From positions 6,915,897 to 6,979,896 of the forward strand of contig CM054155.1 of assembly GCA_028751875.1 (NCBI GenBank): a DNA stretch of 64,000 nucleotides, written 5' to 3'. The notes below the pieces were generated by a model. It saw nothing but the letters and a program-made list of their open reading frames with translations. It had not been told where the DNA came from and ran no database searches. The position numbers and the translations under genes were made by a program. Shown piece after piece: positions 42,955 through 54,256 of this stretch. Source of the DNA: Rapana venosa. Its lineage: Eukaryota > Mollusca > Gastropoda > Neogastropoda > Muricidae. Every line of letters begins with the position of its first letter. Position 1 is the stretch's first letter.

Positions 42955-43420
42955 AATAATAATAATAATAATACATGGAATTTTTTAAGCGCTATATCTT
43001 GCAAAAAAAAAAAAATCAAAGCGCTTTCATTCATCCTACTCATTTCACATGCAGCCAGTTACAATTAATAGTTTTTTTTACAAATTCAAATGTATACACA
43101 CATGCTTGCATGCACACACGCACACTCATGCACACACATAAAGGTTGTACACTCTGGCAGGGTGATGGGTTTTGGCTGTTGAAGGCAGGGAAAAAAATAA
43201 AATGGAACAAGAGGGATAATCTTAGGTTTTAAATAAATGTCTTGAGGCCGGATTTAAAACTGTCATAAGAAGGCTTTTGGTGAAGGAAGAGAGGGAGGTC
43301 ATTCCGGATTGATGGACCAGAAACAGAGAAAGAGCGACGGCCAACGGTGGACTGGTTAAATCTAGGTATTTTTAAGAACAAGGTATCTCCTTTTAGATGT
43401 AGTCTCACGTTGATGTTGTA
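42955..43420 (-). mobile_element. L2-like LINE 3' end, minus strand
   Basis: (AAT)n and the inverted tail (GCGCTATATCTTGCAAA, ATCAAAGCGC) at 42955-43030. Further upstream on the minus strand the sequence parallels 23580-23760 (AGAAACAGAGAAAGAGCGAC). Confidence 0.78.
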
Positions 43421-44505
43421 TTCCAGCTGTGCCTTTTGACAGCTTGTGTTAGTTCTGAAAACGCTGATGGTAACAATCGTGTTAAACTGACGATGGAGAG
43501 TTGGTTGAAGAGTTATGAAAATACTGGTTGCAGAGTATTTTTGTTATGGTTGTACTTGAATAAACTGACTCGTCCTGCAATGTGAAGTAAAGAGTGATGT
43601 GACTGAGTCATGTTTAGTTAAATATGAGAGAAATATTTTCCTGCTGGCTTGAAGTCATGTTTTGTGGTCATCCATTTCAAATCAATTTGTTCAGCTTGCA
43701 GAAATTCAGAAAGCCAAATCCAAAGAGTTGTGCTGCAGGAATATTTTGGGTTTTTTTGTTTTGAGGTATCAGAGAAAATAGTTTCCTGCTGGCTTGTCGT
43801 CATTTTTTGTGGTCATCCACTTTCAATCAGTCTTTTCAGTTTGCGGAAATCAGAAAGAGTTGTGCTACTGGATTTTGTTTGTTTGGTGGGTTTTTTTTGG
43901 GTTTTTTTTGGGGGGGGGGGGGGGTTGTGAGTTGTTTCACAACAGTTTTATAATGTGGTAATTCAACAGGTACTCGGCTTGGTTTTTTTTTAGTGATGGC
44001 AAGTGGCATTTCTACAAAGTTTTGGAGATTAGCCCCTTACTCAGAGTAAACTTCTTGATATAACTGGGGAACAGGCTTGCTGTATATTAGGAGTCTTGCC
44101 TAAAAGCTAGTTTGAGTCCAAAGGGAGACAAGAAAAAATCACCAGAACTGTCAAAGGCAAGTCTGCTCTTTAATTCAGTTTAAACTATTTGCTTGGGCTT
44201 TGGAGGTAGAATTAAGCTGATTTTCTGAGTCTGTCATTGGCTTGTATTTTTATGCTGATTTTCTGTCTGTCGTTGGTTTTTATCTTAAAGGAACATATAT
44301 CCCATTATTTATGTTTTGTTTTGTGATAACTTATGCATTTTTCTTTAAATGTTATATATGAGCTGACCTACAATTGCATTGTGGAATTGTGGACTATAGT
44401 GTGAATATTTTCAGTGATATGTCTTGAAATTTCATGTACCACCAAGTATTATTTTTCTTGAAATAAAGATTCTTGATGTTTTGAAAGTCTTGAAATCAAA
44501 CGAGG
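43421..44505. other. Intergenic or late 3' UTR sequence
   Basis: Two diverged copies of about 150 bp (43622-43740 and 43770-43870: TTTCCTGCTGGCTTG, GTCATCCA, AATCAGTC/TTTGTTCAG) form a small duplication. Otherwise AT-rich with a G run at 43908-43924. AATAAA motifs lie at 43559 and 44462. Confidence 0.5.
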
Positions 44506-44507
44506 TA

Positions 44508-44800
44508 AAAGGTAAAGATGTCCCATAACCTATGAGGTCGTAGGGGAGCGAGGTGTCAGAGACCTCAGCTTCTCCAGGGCAAGGGTATTGAGGGCGGCGC
44601 CCATCTCCTCTCCCTCGCTGCTTTACCTTCCCTGACCCTGAAGAGGGCAGGTACCCATTTACAGCTGGGTGAACTGGGGGACTGTACCAAAGCCAAGGCG
44701 CACAGTCACCCATCTAAATGGTAACCACGCTCGATGCTGCTTAACATTGGCTGGGGGAAAGCGAGTGCTCTGACCACTGAGCCATCCCATTCCCCCAAAC
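44508..44800 (-). mobile_element. SINE family C (tRNA A box plus 5S-like half), copy 2
   Basis: Minus-strand head GGATGGCTCAGTGGTCAGAG, then GTTAAGCAGCATCGAGC, GTGGTTACCATTTAGATGGG and TGACTGTGCGCC. The body is the same as copy 1 and is complete to TATGGGACATCTTTACC. Confidence 0.8.
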
Positions 44801-44989
44801 GAGGTACCCATTGCACTAAGTTAAATCATGATGTGTGCAGATAAAGCATAAAGAAAATGTTAAAACCAAATCCCAGTAGGGATGACTCTTTTGGTCTCAG
44901 TGTCTTGATTCCAGTGCTCCAGTAGATCAGCAAATTAAACATGATGGGTGATGAGAATGGCTTAAGTTTGCAGGAAACTTTATGTACTG

Positions 44990-45180
44990 TGTGTGTGTGG
45001 TCTTCAATTTTATGTCTCTTCACAAAAGTGATTTTAGACAAGTGTATGTGTGTGTTCTCTCTGTGGCAATGTCATGGGTTCTTTCAGAATGTGTGTGTAA
45101 GAGAGAGTGAGAGAGAGTTTGTGTGTAAGAGAGAGAGAGAGAGTGTGTGTGAGTGTGTGTGTTTTGTGTTCTTTCAGTGG
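44990..45180. repeat. TG/GA microsatellite inside a short duplication
   Basis: GGCAATGTCATGGGTTCTTT and GGCAATGTCGTGGGTTTTTT at 45065 and 45180 flank TG and GA tracts. Confidence 0.7.
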
Positions 45181-45559
45181 CAATGTCGTGGGTTTTTTCA
45201 GAATAAACAACATCCACACCTGGAAATTCTGTCTTTGAAGTCTTCCTGTTTGTAGTACTTCCATTTGTTCAGTCTTTTTCCTGATTTTTCTGTCCTCTTC
45301 CTTCCTTTTTTTTCCTTCCCAGTCCATTCTCTTCTTGCCTCATTTTATTAAGAATATCTGACAATTTTTTTCTCTCCATATATTGTATATTTTACCTGCT
45401 TGTTCAGTGCAGGTGATCAGGTGGTAAGATAGCAGTCACATGTAGGTAGGATGTGTCCAGCTGTCATTTTGCCCCTACAGCATTAAGGTAGCCACATTCG
45501 ACATCGGGAATGATGTCTACACACAACACTTGTAAGTGATGAGATACCAACACAAATTT

Positions 45560-45652
45560 CACACACACACACACACACACGTGCACGTTCGCACGGAGGC
45601 GCGCACACACATACAGACGCACGAGTGCGAGTACACACACGCGCGCGCGGTT
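45560..45652. repeat. CA/CG microsatellite
   Basis: (CA)n mixed with GCGC and GCAC units. Confidence 0.88.
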
Positions 45653-45926
45653 TAAACGAAGCCCTATAAAGGGAAGTAAATTGATGACAAATATCGTTTC
45701 GCACTCAACCAAAGTACCTTCCCTTAGACTATGAACGCTCGAAAGCATGCTTGAAAATGATAGCCTGTGGGAAAAATTAGAGCCCAGATTCCCATTTCTT
45801 TTTCAGTTCTTGTGTTATTGTTAAGCAAAACCTCTACTCATCAGTAACTAGCGACGAAGGATATTAAGTCCACCCACCACAACTGTTACAGCTTTAGTCT
45901 AGGGGTTTGGTGTTAGGACATTTCTT

Positions 45927-46170
45927 ATTCTGCCATCTCAGCTTGATTCATCTTTGTTATGTGAGCTGATAATTAACTTTGGGCAAAATGTGAAGGCTCG
46001 CCTCCATTGTGGATCAGAGATTCAACCCTTTGTGAGTTTTTTTGTTTATTCTGCCATCTCAGCTTGATTCATCTTTGTTATGTGAGCTGATAATTAACTT
46101 TGGGCAAAATGTGAAGGCTCGCCGCCATTGTGGATCAGAGATTCAACCCTTTGTGAGTTTTTTTGTTTGT
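45927..46170. repeat. Recent 121-bp tandem duplication
   Basis: ATTCTGCCATCTCAGCTTGA starts at 45927 and again at 46048. I find one substitution over the whole unit (CGCCTCC against CGCCGCC). The near identity points to a very recent event. Confidence 0.92.
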
Positions 46171-46299
46171 TTGTGTGTTTTGTTGTTGTTTTTTTTACCA
46201 TGAAAGATCATGAAATAAACTAGTATGACGTATTACCTCCCTTGGACTGCGCAGTGTAGGCCCCTATAGGCACCCAATACGTTTTGAGTCTGTATAGAG

Positions 46300-46495
46300 A
46301 AGGTGTGTGTGTGTGTGCATGCGTGCGTGTGTGTGTGAGAGTGTGTGTGTGTGTGTTTCCTAATGCCTACTTGGTGATCTGGACACACCTGCAGTCACAC
46401 CAATACATCTATAGGCCACACACACACACTCTCTCTCTCCCTCTCTAGTGCGCACGCACGCACGAGCGCGCGCGCGCGCACACACACACACACAT
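46300..46495. repeat. TG and CA/CG microsatellites
   Basis: (TG)n at 46300-46360 and (CA)n/(CG)n at 46418-46495 around a short unique stretch. Confidence 0.88.
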
Positions 46496-46607
46496 TGTCC
46501 TTTATTTTTTTGTATTTATAAAAACTGTGTGTGTGGGTGTGTTCGATAGGTATAGGGAAGAATCAACTGACTGCTGTCATCAAGGGAGGGGGATGGGGGT
46601 GGGCAAC

Positions 46608-46690
46608 AATAATAATAATAATATATGGAATTTATATAGCACTGAATCTTGTAAAAGAACAAACAAATCGAAGCGCAAACAATGAAGCTA
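46608..46690 (-). mobile_element. LINE 3' tail fragment
   Basis: (AAT)n and GGAATTTATATAGCACTGAA, then AATCGAAGCGC; only the tail of the L2-like family is present. Confidence 0.75.
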
Positions 46691-47229
46691 ATAATGCAAT
46701 GGGATTACAATGGCTAATCAATAACATGCACTGGTAGCGTAGTCATTATATAACTAGGTAAAGCTACAAAGACAAAAGTTAACACACCTCTAAACATGCC
46801 ATTTTGGTAATGACTATTTAAACAATTGAGAAAATGATTTCACTATTGTGTGACGTCATGGCATTGAACAACGTCATTCTCACAACACTGAAGAAATGGA
46901 GAAACTTATTTACAGTCATGTTCCAATAAAGTCTCTTTCATCATTACGGGTAAAAAACGAACCAAAAAACAAACAAAACCAAAAGTGACAGAGGCATTGA
47001 TAACTCAGGACTTGATTAACATGGTGAACATGCTTCTGAATACTTCATAGTGCGAAAATGGTAAATGCCTTTAATTATGAGGAAAAGAACGGGGTCATTA
47101 TGGCCGCCAACTCTGAAAGACAATGATTGGAACTGGCAAACCAACAACCATATTGTATTGGATACTGTAGTGTACAACAACTGTATTGGATACTGTATTG
47201 TATCCTACTTGTATACTACTGTCAGGGCT

Positions 47230-47645
47230 GGTCTCCTCAGGGAGCGTGTCCAGTAAGTTTTTCCTTTTTTCCCGTTGTCCAAGGAGTTAACATCAGTGCC
47301 GACTCCTCTCCCCCCCAAAAAAAAACCCCTTCGGATAATAATAATAATAATAATAATGTATGGAATTTATATAGCGCTGAATCTTGTAAAGCAACAAATC
47401 AAAGCGCTCAGATTTTATTTCATACCACTTTAAGTTGAAATTCGGGCTGCTCTCCCCGGGGAGAGCGGGAGAACGCATGCAGAACGTCTTGCGCACACGT
47501 TAAAGCCCGTTGCGCTTTTCTGAAGAGTAGGTCATTGAGTGCCGGTGGGAACGGATGACAATTACAAAGCTGCTTACACATGGGGACTGGATGTAAAAAA
47601 GCACATGAGTAGTTTTCCATTATCCTCGAAATAAACGAATTAATA
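47230..47645 (+). mobile_element. SINE family A split by a LINE tail
   Basis: The left part includes GAGTTAACATCAGTGCCGAC (47283). The right part (47470-47645) includes CTTGCGCACACGTTAAA and CATTATCCTCGAAATAAA. The piece at 47337-47420 is an inverted LINE 3' tail inserted between them. Confidence 0.75.
47337..47420 (-). mobile_element. LINE 3' tail inserted in a SINE
   Basis: (AAT)n, then GGAATTTATATAGCGCTGAA and AAATCAAAGCGCTCAGAT. It is the same stretch as at 63422-63520. Confidence 0.78.
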
Positions 47646-47867
47646 ATGATAATAATAATAATAATAATAATAAATTATACTACTACTACTACTACTACCA
47701 CTACCACTACTACTACGTCACGTCTCTCATTTTCTCACGTCTGGATTATTGCAATTCTCTTCTGGCTGGTCTGCCATCATCATCTATCCACTCTCTTCAA
47801 CGTATACAAAACTCTGCCGCCCGACTAGTCCTCAGAAAGAAAAAAATCTGAGCACATTACTACTCTC

Positions 47868-48264
47868 TTGGGATCTCTCCACTGGCTGCCTGTGTCACAG
47901 AGAGTAAACTATAAGATCAGTACCCTCTGTTACAAATGTCTCCACAAAACAGCACCTTCCTACCTCTGTGAATGTCTTCACCTGTACACTCCTTCTCGAT
48001 CCCTCCGCTCTGCTGCAGATACCTTGTGCTTACGAATACCTGGATTCAACCAATCCACAGATGGCCGTCGCTCTTCTCTCTATTTCTGGTCCAGTGATCT
48101 GGAATGACCTCCCTCTCTCCCTCCGCCCAAAGCCTACTTTTGACACTTTTAAATCCAGCCTCAAAACACATTTATTTCAAATCTAAGACTTTCCCCTCTT
48201 GTTTCATCTCATTTCTGTCCTTACCCTCAATAGCGGAACCCCCACCACCTTGCCAAAGTACACA

Positions 48265-48295
<31 letters not shown>

Positions 48296-48459
48296 CCCGC
48301 GCGCGCGCGTGTGTGTGTGTGTGTGCGTGCGTGTGTGTGCGCGCGTGTGTGTTTTCAATGTGTTAAAAACTATTAATTGTAACTTGTTTCATGTGTGAGA
48401 GTAGGATGAATGCAAGCGCTTTGATTTGTTTTTGCAAGACATAGTGCTATACACATTCC

Positions 48460-48528
<69 letters not shown>

Positions 48529-48530
48529 AT
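47868..48530 (+). mobile_element. L2-like LINE ORF end and 3' tail, best copy
   Basis: The frame LHWLPVSQRVNYKISTLCYK, PSYLCECLHLYTPSRSLRSA and, after a frameshift, WNDLPLSLRPKPTFDTFKS ... LKTHLF is the standard ORF2 C-terminus of L2/CR1-type LINEs. A TG/CG tract (48268-48355), the tail GCAAGCGCTTTGATTTG and (ATT)n/(ACT)n follow. Upstream, 47700-47867 ([11 protein letters not shown]) is the preceding part of RT. Confidence 0.88.
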
Positions 48531-48885
48531 ACAATAAAATAATAATTATATGGTCGAAGCAACACGAGGGTAACTCTTCAAAAACCAGCAATGGCCATTT
48601 ATTAAAGAAGCGTTCAGCAATTTTGAAGAGAAAGATCTGGAAAGGAGACTAGTTTCTGCAGATGGGCAGCACCAAAACAATCCGCAACACTGATTAAACA
48701 ACAGTTCCAGTCGATTAGTAATGTGGATCGAGTTGTCACTGTGAATGAAACACGGAATCATCACCTTACCCCTGAAATGTAGCAGCAGTCGTAGCAGTGG
48801 AAACATGGGGATAGGCCTAGCCCTGCCACTATCTACACAGAAGACAAGGCTGATGCCATTCTGTCAGCTGGTAAAGTCACTCCCA

Positions 48886-49240
48886 AGTCGGATGCGCTGG
48901 GACTGACTTGTTAGGCGCCTAACGGCAGTGCAACGCAATTTCGCTCATATGACAGACAGCACTAGTGGCAGTCTGAGTATTTGACGACGACGACGACGAC
49001 GAAGAAGAAGAAGCAGAAGAAGAAGCTGGTAAAGTGATGGCAGCAGTTCTAGAAGAGGATGGTTGCTGCTGATTTTCCTCAGAAAAGGTCACTGACAGAC
49101 AGACTGATGGTGGACACTATACAATGGATCGGTGGTCTAGAGGTAACGCATCTGCCAGGTGCTGTCTGTCATATGAGCGCAATGCGTTTCGCTGCCGTTA
49201 AGCGCCTGACTAGTCAGGACCAGCACATCCAACTTCGGTG
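48886..49240. mobile_element. Inverted-repeat element with tRNA-like segment
   Basis: Arms of about 75 bp (48886-48962 and 49159-49236) are inverted copies carrying TAACGGCAG, CGCTCATATGACAGACAGC and TTAGGCGCC variants. Between them are GAC/GAA simple repeats and, beside the right arm, GGTGGTCTAGAGGTAACGCA, an A-box-like start shared with family B SINEs. Two SINE copies in opposite orientation explain it best. Confidence 0.65.
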
Positions 49241-49334
49241 TAGGAGAGAATTGTTATCTCTTACATTTTTTTTGTAAAGGGCAGGATAATGGACAAAGAA
49301 GGCAGAAAACAGACAAGAATAAGGAGACAGGAAC

Positions 49335-49745
49335 AAAAGGAATAGAGGTAACGCGCCTGCCTAGAAAGCGAAAAGTCCGGGTCGGAAGTGTGCGGTGGTT
49401 TGATTCCTTTTCGGGCCCGAAACTTTCCCCCCATCCATTAGACCATGAGGTGATCTGAGTGCTAGTCTTTCGGATGAGACGACAACCCGAGATCCCGTGT
49501 GTTACACATAATAATTAGCGCACATAAAGAATCCACGGCAACAAGAGAGTTGTCCCTGGCAAAATTCTGGAAAAGAAAAAAAAAAAGCCACTCTGATAGG
49601 GAAACAAACACAGTTGCAGACAGGAAAAGAAGAGAAAAACAGTGGGTGGCGCTGTGCTCTTGTGTCGACGCGCTCTCCCTGGGTAGAGCAGCCCGAATTT
49701 CACACAGAGAAATATGTCGTGACTTAAAGGGATATTTAAAAAAAC
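49335..49745 (+). mobile_element. SINE family B, copy 1
   Basis: The head AGAGGTAACGCGCCTGCC (A-box like) and GGTTTGATTCC (B box, about 49396) precede a body with TCGGGCCCGAAAC, CCACGGCAACAAGAG and GAGCAGCCCGAATTTCAC. The inverted partner is at 50258-50575. Confidence 0.78.
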
Positions 49746-49811
49746 AAACCCAACAAAAACCAAAGGCTAGCTACACGGGATATCATATTTTAAATTTTAA
49801 AAATTTATTTA

Positions 49812-50030
49812 TTCCTTTCTATCGAGGATAATGAAATAGGCACTCATGTGCTTTTTTACATCCAGTCCCGGGTGTATGCGGTTTTGTAAATTTTGTCATC
49901 TGTTTCCACCGGCACACAATGGCCTACTCTTCCGAAAAGCGGAACAGGATTTAACGTGTGCGCAAGATGTTCTGCATGCGTTCGAACATGGGGCCTGGTT
50001 TATAGTCTCATCCGAAGGACTTTGACATTC
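49812..50030 (-). mobile_element. SINE family A, minus strand
   Basis: Reverse-oriented body from TCTATCGAGGATAATGAAAT to AGTCTCATCCGAAGGAC; the tRNA head is absent. Confidence 0.82.
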
Positions 50031-50083
50031 AGTTCGATTTTTTGTGTCAAACTGGGAAGAAAGGGCGAGGCCAGGAATCGCAG

Positions 50084-50250
50084 AACATCTTGCGCACACG
50101 TTAAAACCCCCGTTTCGCTTCTCGGAAGGTAGGCCACTGAGTGCCAGTGGGAACAGATGACAAATTTGACAAAGCTGCATACACACAGGGACTAGTATGT
50201 AAAAAATCACATGAGTGCTTATTCTATTTCATTTCATTTATTTCATTTGT
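50084..50250 (+). mobile_element. SINE family A, plus strand, inverted partner
   Basis: AGAACATCTTGCGCACACG through GTGCCAGTGGGAACAGATG to GCACATGAGTGC-like sequence. It faces the copy at 49812-50030 across about 50 bases. Confidence 0.82.
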
Positions 50251-50257
50251 ACACTTT

Positions 50258-50575
50258 AAGTCACGAGATTTCTCTGCGTGAAATTCGGGCTGCTCTCACC
50301 GGTTTCCCTATCAGAGTGGCTTTTTTTCTAAGAATTTTGCCAGGGACAACTCTTGTTGCCGTGGGTTCTTTTACGTGCACTGCATAATTTTTGTATAACA
50401 CACGGGACTCGGTTTATCGTCTCATCCGAAAGACTAGCGCCCGGACCACCTCTCATGGTCTAATGGATGGGGGAAAAGTTTCGGGCCCGACGGGATACGA
50501 CCACCGTACATTTCCGACCCAGACTTTTCGCTTTCTAGGCAGGCCCTTTACCTCTAGACACGATCCACTTTATCC
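50258..50575 (-). mobile_element. SINE family B, copy 2
   Basis: Read on the minus strand it repeats the order of 49335-49745: GTGTCTAGAGGTAAAGGGCC, TCGGGCCCGAAAC, then GCAACAAGAGTTGTCCCTGG and GAGCAGCCCGAATTTCACG. Confidence 0.8.
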
Positions 50576-51097
50576 TCGAAATAACAAGAAAAAGAAGAAG
50601 AAAAAAGAATATGCATAACGCAAACAATTCTTTACGTTCGCTTTTGCTTTTAAAGCAAGCATTCAGTGTCCAGGAGAGAGAGCGACGCCATTTTGTTGGG
50701 AATAAATCGAGGCGCAGTTACATTTGAAAAGCAGCCAGAGGCTGTTTGACGTCATAGATCGTCATCACCACGTGACAGCTGCAATTCACATGGAGGTGGA
50801 CAGACAAAATTACACAGGAAAGATAGCGGACCCCCCCCCCCCATCTTGTTTTCCACCCTCTGTTCCTCACTCCTCACCGCCCTATCCTCCCTCTTCCTTC
50901 CCTGGCGGATCAACTGTCTTCCGGTTTCCATCTTCTGTATCACTGCTTCAGATCCCGTCCCCCTCCCTTCCTCCTTACACTGATATGCACTGTTCTCTAT
51001 GGGTACACACCACAGTTAGCTGTTGCCTCTTTCCCCTTCTCTTTTCCTATTATTACTCTTGCATTTTTCATTTATATATTTATTTGCTCTTTTACTA

Positions 51098-51405
51098 TAT
51101 CCAGGATAATGCAATAAGCACTCATGCGCTTTAATTTTTTTTTAACGGTTTTGTCATCTGTTCCACCAGCACAAATGGCCTACTCTTACGACAAGCGGAA
51201 CAGGATTTAACGTGTGCGCAAGATATTCTGCCTGCGTTCGCCACGGGGCCTCAGTTTCTAGTCTCATCCGAAGGATCTTTTGGGGAGAGTGGAGTCGGCA
51301 CTGGTGTTAACTCCAGGGGGGAAATCCCCTGAACGGGATTCTAACCTGGGTCGTCAGATTGCCAGTGCAATGTTCTAACCACTAGGCTACACCGTTCTCC
51401 CCACC
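51098..51405 (-). mobile_element. SINE family A, full-length minus strand
   Basis: The minus-strand head is GGTGTAGCCTAGTGGTTAGA with B box GGTTAGAATCC, then the family body and the end at TTATCCTGGATAT near 51098. It matches the copy at 4187-4535 over its whole length. Confidence 0.85.
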
Positions 51406-52504
51406 CACCCCCTCTTCATACCGCACGTACTACTATTACTACTACTAATAAATGGAATGTTTATAGGGCTATATCGAAATTTAAAAAAAAACCTCCTCAC
51501 CTTTGGGGGGTAAAAGACTAGCCTCTGACTCAAATACTCATGTGATTTTGCAAAAATTGGGTAGGTTTGACATTTTTTTTAAGCAAACACTTTACTCCTC
51601 TAGTCCTTTGCCGTCGGCTAGCTTCCTAACCGCAATATGCATGCGTGGGGTCAACATTGTATGAACACGAGCAGTCCTCATTTGATGATCATTTCCAACT
51701 TTGTTCGTGGCTAGGCCTACCTGGTATTGCTCTATGTCTTCAATCCCCAAATCAAGTACACAGTGCATTTTTTCATCTTTAAAAAATCTGTGGAAATCAT
51801 CAGAATTTTTTTCGGACTCGCACTCTATAGAAGATACTACATGACTCGCAAGGTAAAGCAGGAGTGTAACCTTCTCTATATCCTACTGTCCCTTCTCCCT
51901 CCCTCCCCGCCATTGAAAGGGCCACCACTCTCTCCGGCCGGTAATTATCCTGTGGGCCGCGTCTTCCGGTGACTTACATCACACCCGGTGGCCATTTCAA
52001 TGCTCTGCCTCCAATTTCAGCCATAACATTATCCTCATTATTCTTTTTCTGACCTGCTGTTGCTCAACTTTTCCGTTTGTTCGATGTGTGGCCATACCAT
52101 AATGTTTTGTTTGTTTGTTTTTTTGTAACTGAAATCACATCTGCTAAAAAACAACCCCCCCAAAGAACAACACAACAACACACCCCAACACAAACACGGA
52201 GTTGGCATCAGGTTCAGAATCCTAACAACCGGGGGATGCTGTTATTTTTGATTCTGTATAAAGTGAACAAGGCTTATGTCCTTACAAAGCAACCTTAGCA
52301 ATACTGGCTGCATTGTTAAACAGATTTCTTGCAATGTTCCCAAGATAAACCCAACAAGCAAACAAAACAGAACAAAGAAGAACCAGAAAAGAAACACCGA
52401 AATACCGAACACAAAATGGTATCAGAGCATCTAAAACTACATTGCACACAATTTGTTTACCCAAAATATGCGTAAGTCTAAAAGTTAAAGATGATTTCAG
52501 AAGG

Positions 52505-52692
52505 AGGGTGGCAGGAGGGTTAATACGTTCGCCTGCCAACAAGTAAACTGTGATGTTCTGGGTTCGATTCTCAGCCTCACCTTTTCTTTCCAGTTTAACG
52601 AAAAAAATGAACTGAATGTCAAAGTCATCGGCTGAGACTATAAACCGAGGCCCCGTGTGCCAACGCACGCTGAACATCTTGCCCCCACTTTA
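52505..52692 (+). mobile_element. SINE with a different tRNA-like head and a family A body segment
   Basis: The head GGGTTAATACGTTCGCC ... GGGTTCGATTC (B box, about 52560) differs from the A family head. Downstream GAGACTATAAACCGAGGC and GAACATCTTGC are shared with family A. Confidence 0.65.
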
Positions 52693-53081
52693 GAAAACGG
52701 TGCCTTCAGTCGAGGATTGCGTATTCCCAGTCAGGGCAAGGCAAGCAGAGAAGCGGAGAAAGACCAGCAAGAAAGGGATTTACAACAGCAGATGTAACAG
52801 AGAAAAAAACAAAAACAAACAACAACAACCCTCCCTATTTCTTTCAAAACTACTTCCCTTGACCACACCAAAAGCTTTGTCAGTTATTGACAAAAGTAAT
52901 CCACGAAATATGAATGCAGCTACCTTAAAGATGGACAAAAGAAATCGCATACGCGAAATCTCACCATTTGGTGAGCCTCTGAACTCTAGCTGAGGAACAA
53001 AAAATTAATTCAATTCACGTCAGTAAACTGTCTAGGCCTACAATGCAATGTTGTTACGATTTGAAAATCAATGTTCTCCAG

Positions 53082-53340
53082 GGTGTCACCTTCCTCTGTG
53101 ACAAGGCCTAGCAGGCTCAATGGGGAAATTTTCCTCTGGAGTTAACATCAGCGAAGACTCACTCTCCATAAGTCCTTCGGATGAGATAACATCTTGAGCA
53201 CACGTTAAATCCTGTTCCGCTATTGTGTGCCGGTGGGAACAGATGACAGAATTCATAAATCCGCATACACACGGGGGCTGGATGTAAAAAAGCACATAAG
53301 TGCTTATTCCATTCTCCTCGATGTAAAAGAATAAAAAAAA
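53082..53340 (+). mobile_element. SINE family A, head partly lost
   Basis: GAGTTAACATCAGCGAAGAC through GTGTGCCGGTGGGAACAGAT to CTCCTCGATGTAAAAG plus an A-rich tail. Confidence 0.8.
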
Positions 53341-53799
53341 CCAAAACACAAAATAAGATGGACTGTTTAAACCAGTATAACGTATCTTTCTCGTGTCTTT
53401 TCGAGATCATGATTCGTATCAATCTGCCTGTCAGTATTGTAACTGCCCTTTATGAGATGATTAAAGTGTTTTTTTTTTTTAAACTTTGACTTGACTAGCA
53501 TAACAATCTGCATCCTTTACCAAAGAAGGAGAAAACCCCCTGTTAAAGTCGGATTATGACCGTCTATATATTATAGTGAGGTATTTGAAAATTGGTCATA
53601 CAGCAAACTTCTCATCCGGTGATCGTTCCCAGTGATTCCTTCCAGGTGTGATGTGGGAGACAGGACATTTTCTGGTGACCCCTGAGTGCTTCTGTTAAGC
53701 CAAGAAATGCTCACGTTGTAGTAAGGCAAGGTTGCATCACAGCAGAAGTCTTGTATTGTAACAGCTCCCACAACTGGTGACACGGAATTCAGGGCAGCG

Positions 53800-54219
53800 A
53801 AATGCACCTGCCCAGACTGATTAGGCAGTGAAGTTGTAGAAGTCTTTGCAAACTAGTAACGTGTTAGTTGTTGGTGAATTTCGCACGCACGCACGCACGC
53901 GCGCGCGCACACACACACACGTGCGCGCGCGCAAGCACGCACGCACACACAACACATACATGCACGCACGCACGCTCGCACGCATGCACGCACGCCGCAC
54001 GCACGCGCGCGCATACCACACAACACACACCACCCACACACACACACACACTCTCTCTCTCTCTCTCACAGACACACAGACACAGAACAGACACACAGAC
54101 ACAGACAACACACGCACAAACACACACACACACACACACACACAAAGAAGAAGATAAAGAAAAAGGAGGAGAAGAAGAGATGATGATGATGAAGAAGAAA
54201 AAGAAGAAGAAGAAGAAGA

Positions 54220-54256
<37 letters not shown>

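Noticed and set aside
44700..44760. A genuine 5S rRNA gene
   Set aside because: Only the 3' half is similar, and it sits inside a repeated SINE with a tRNA-like head.
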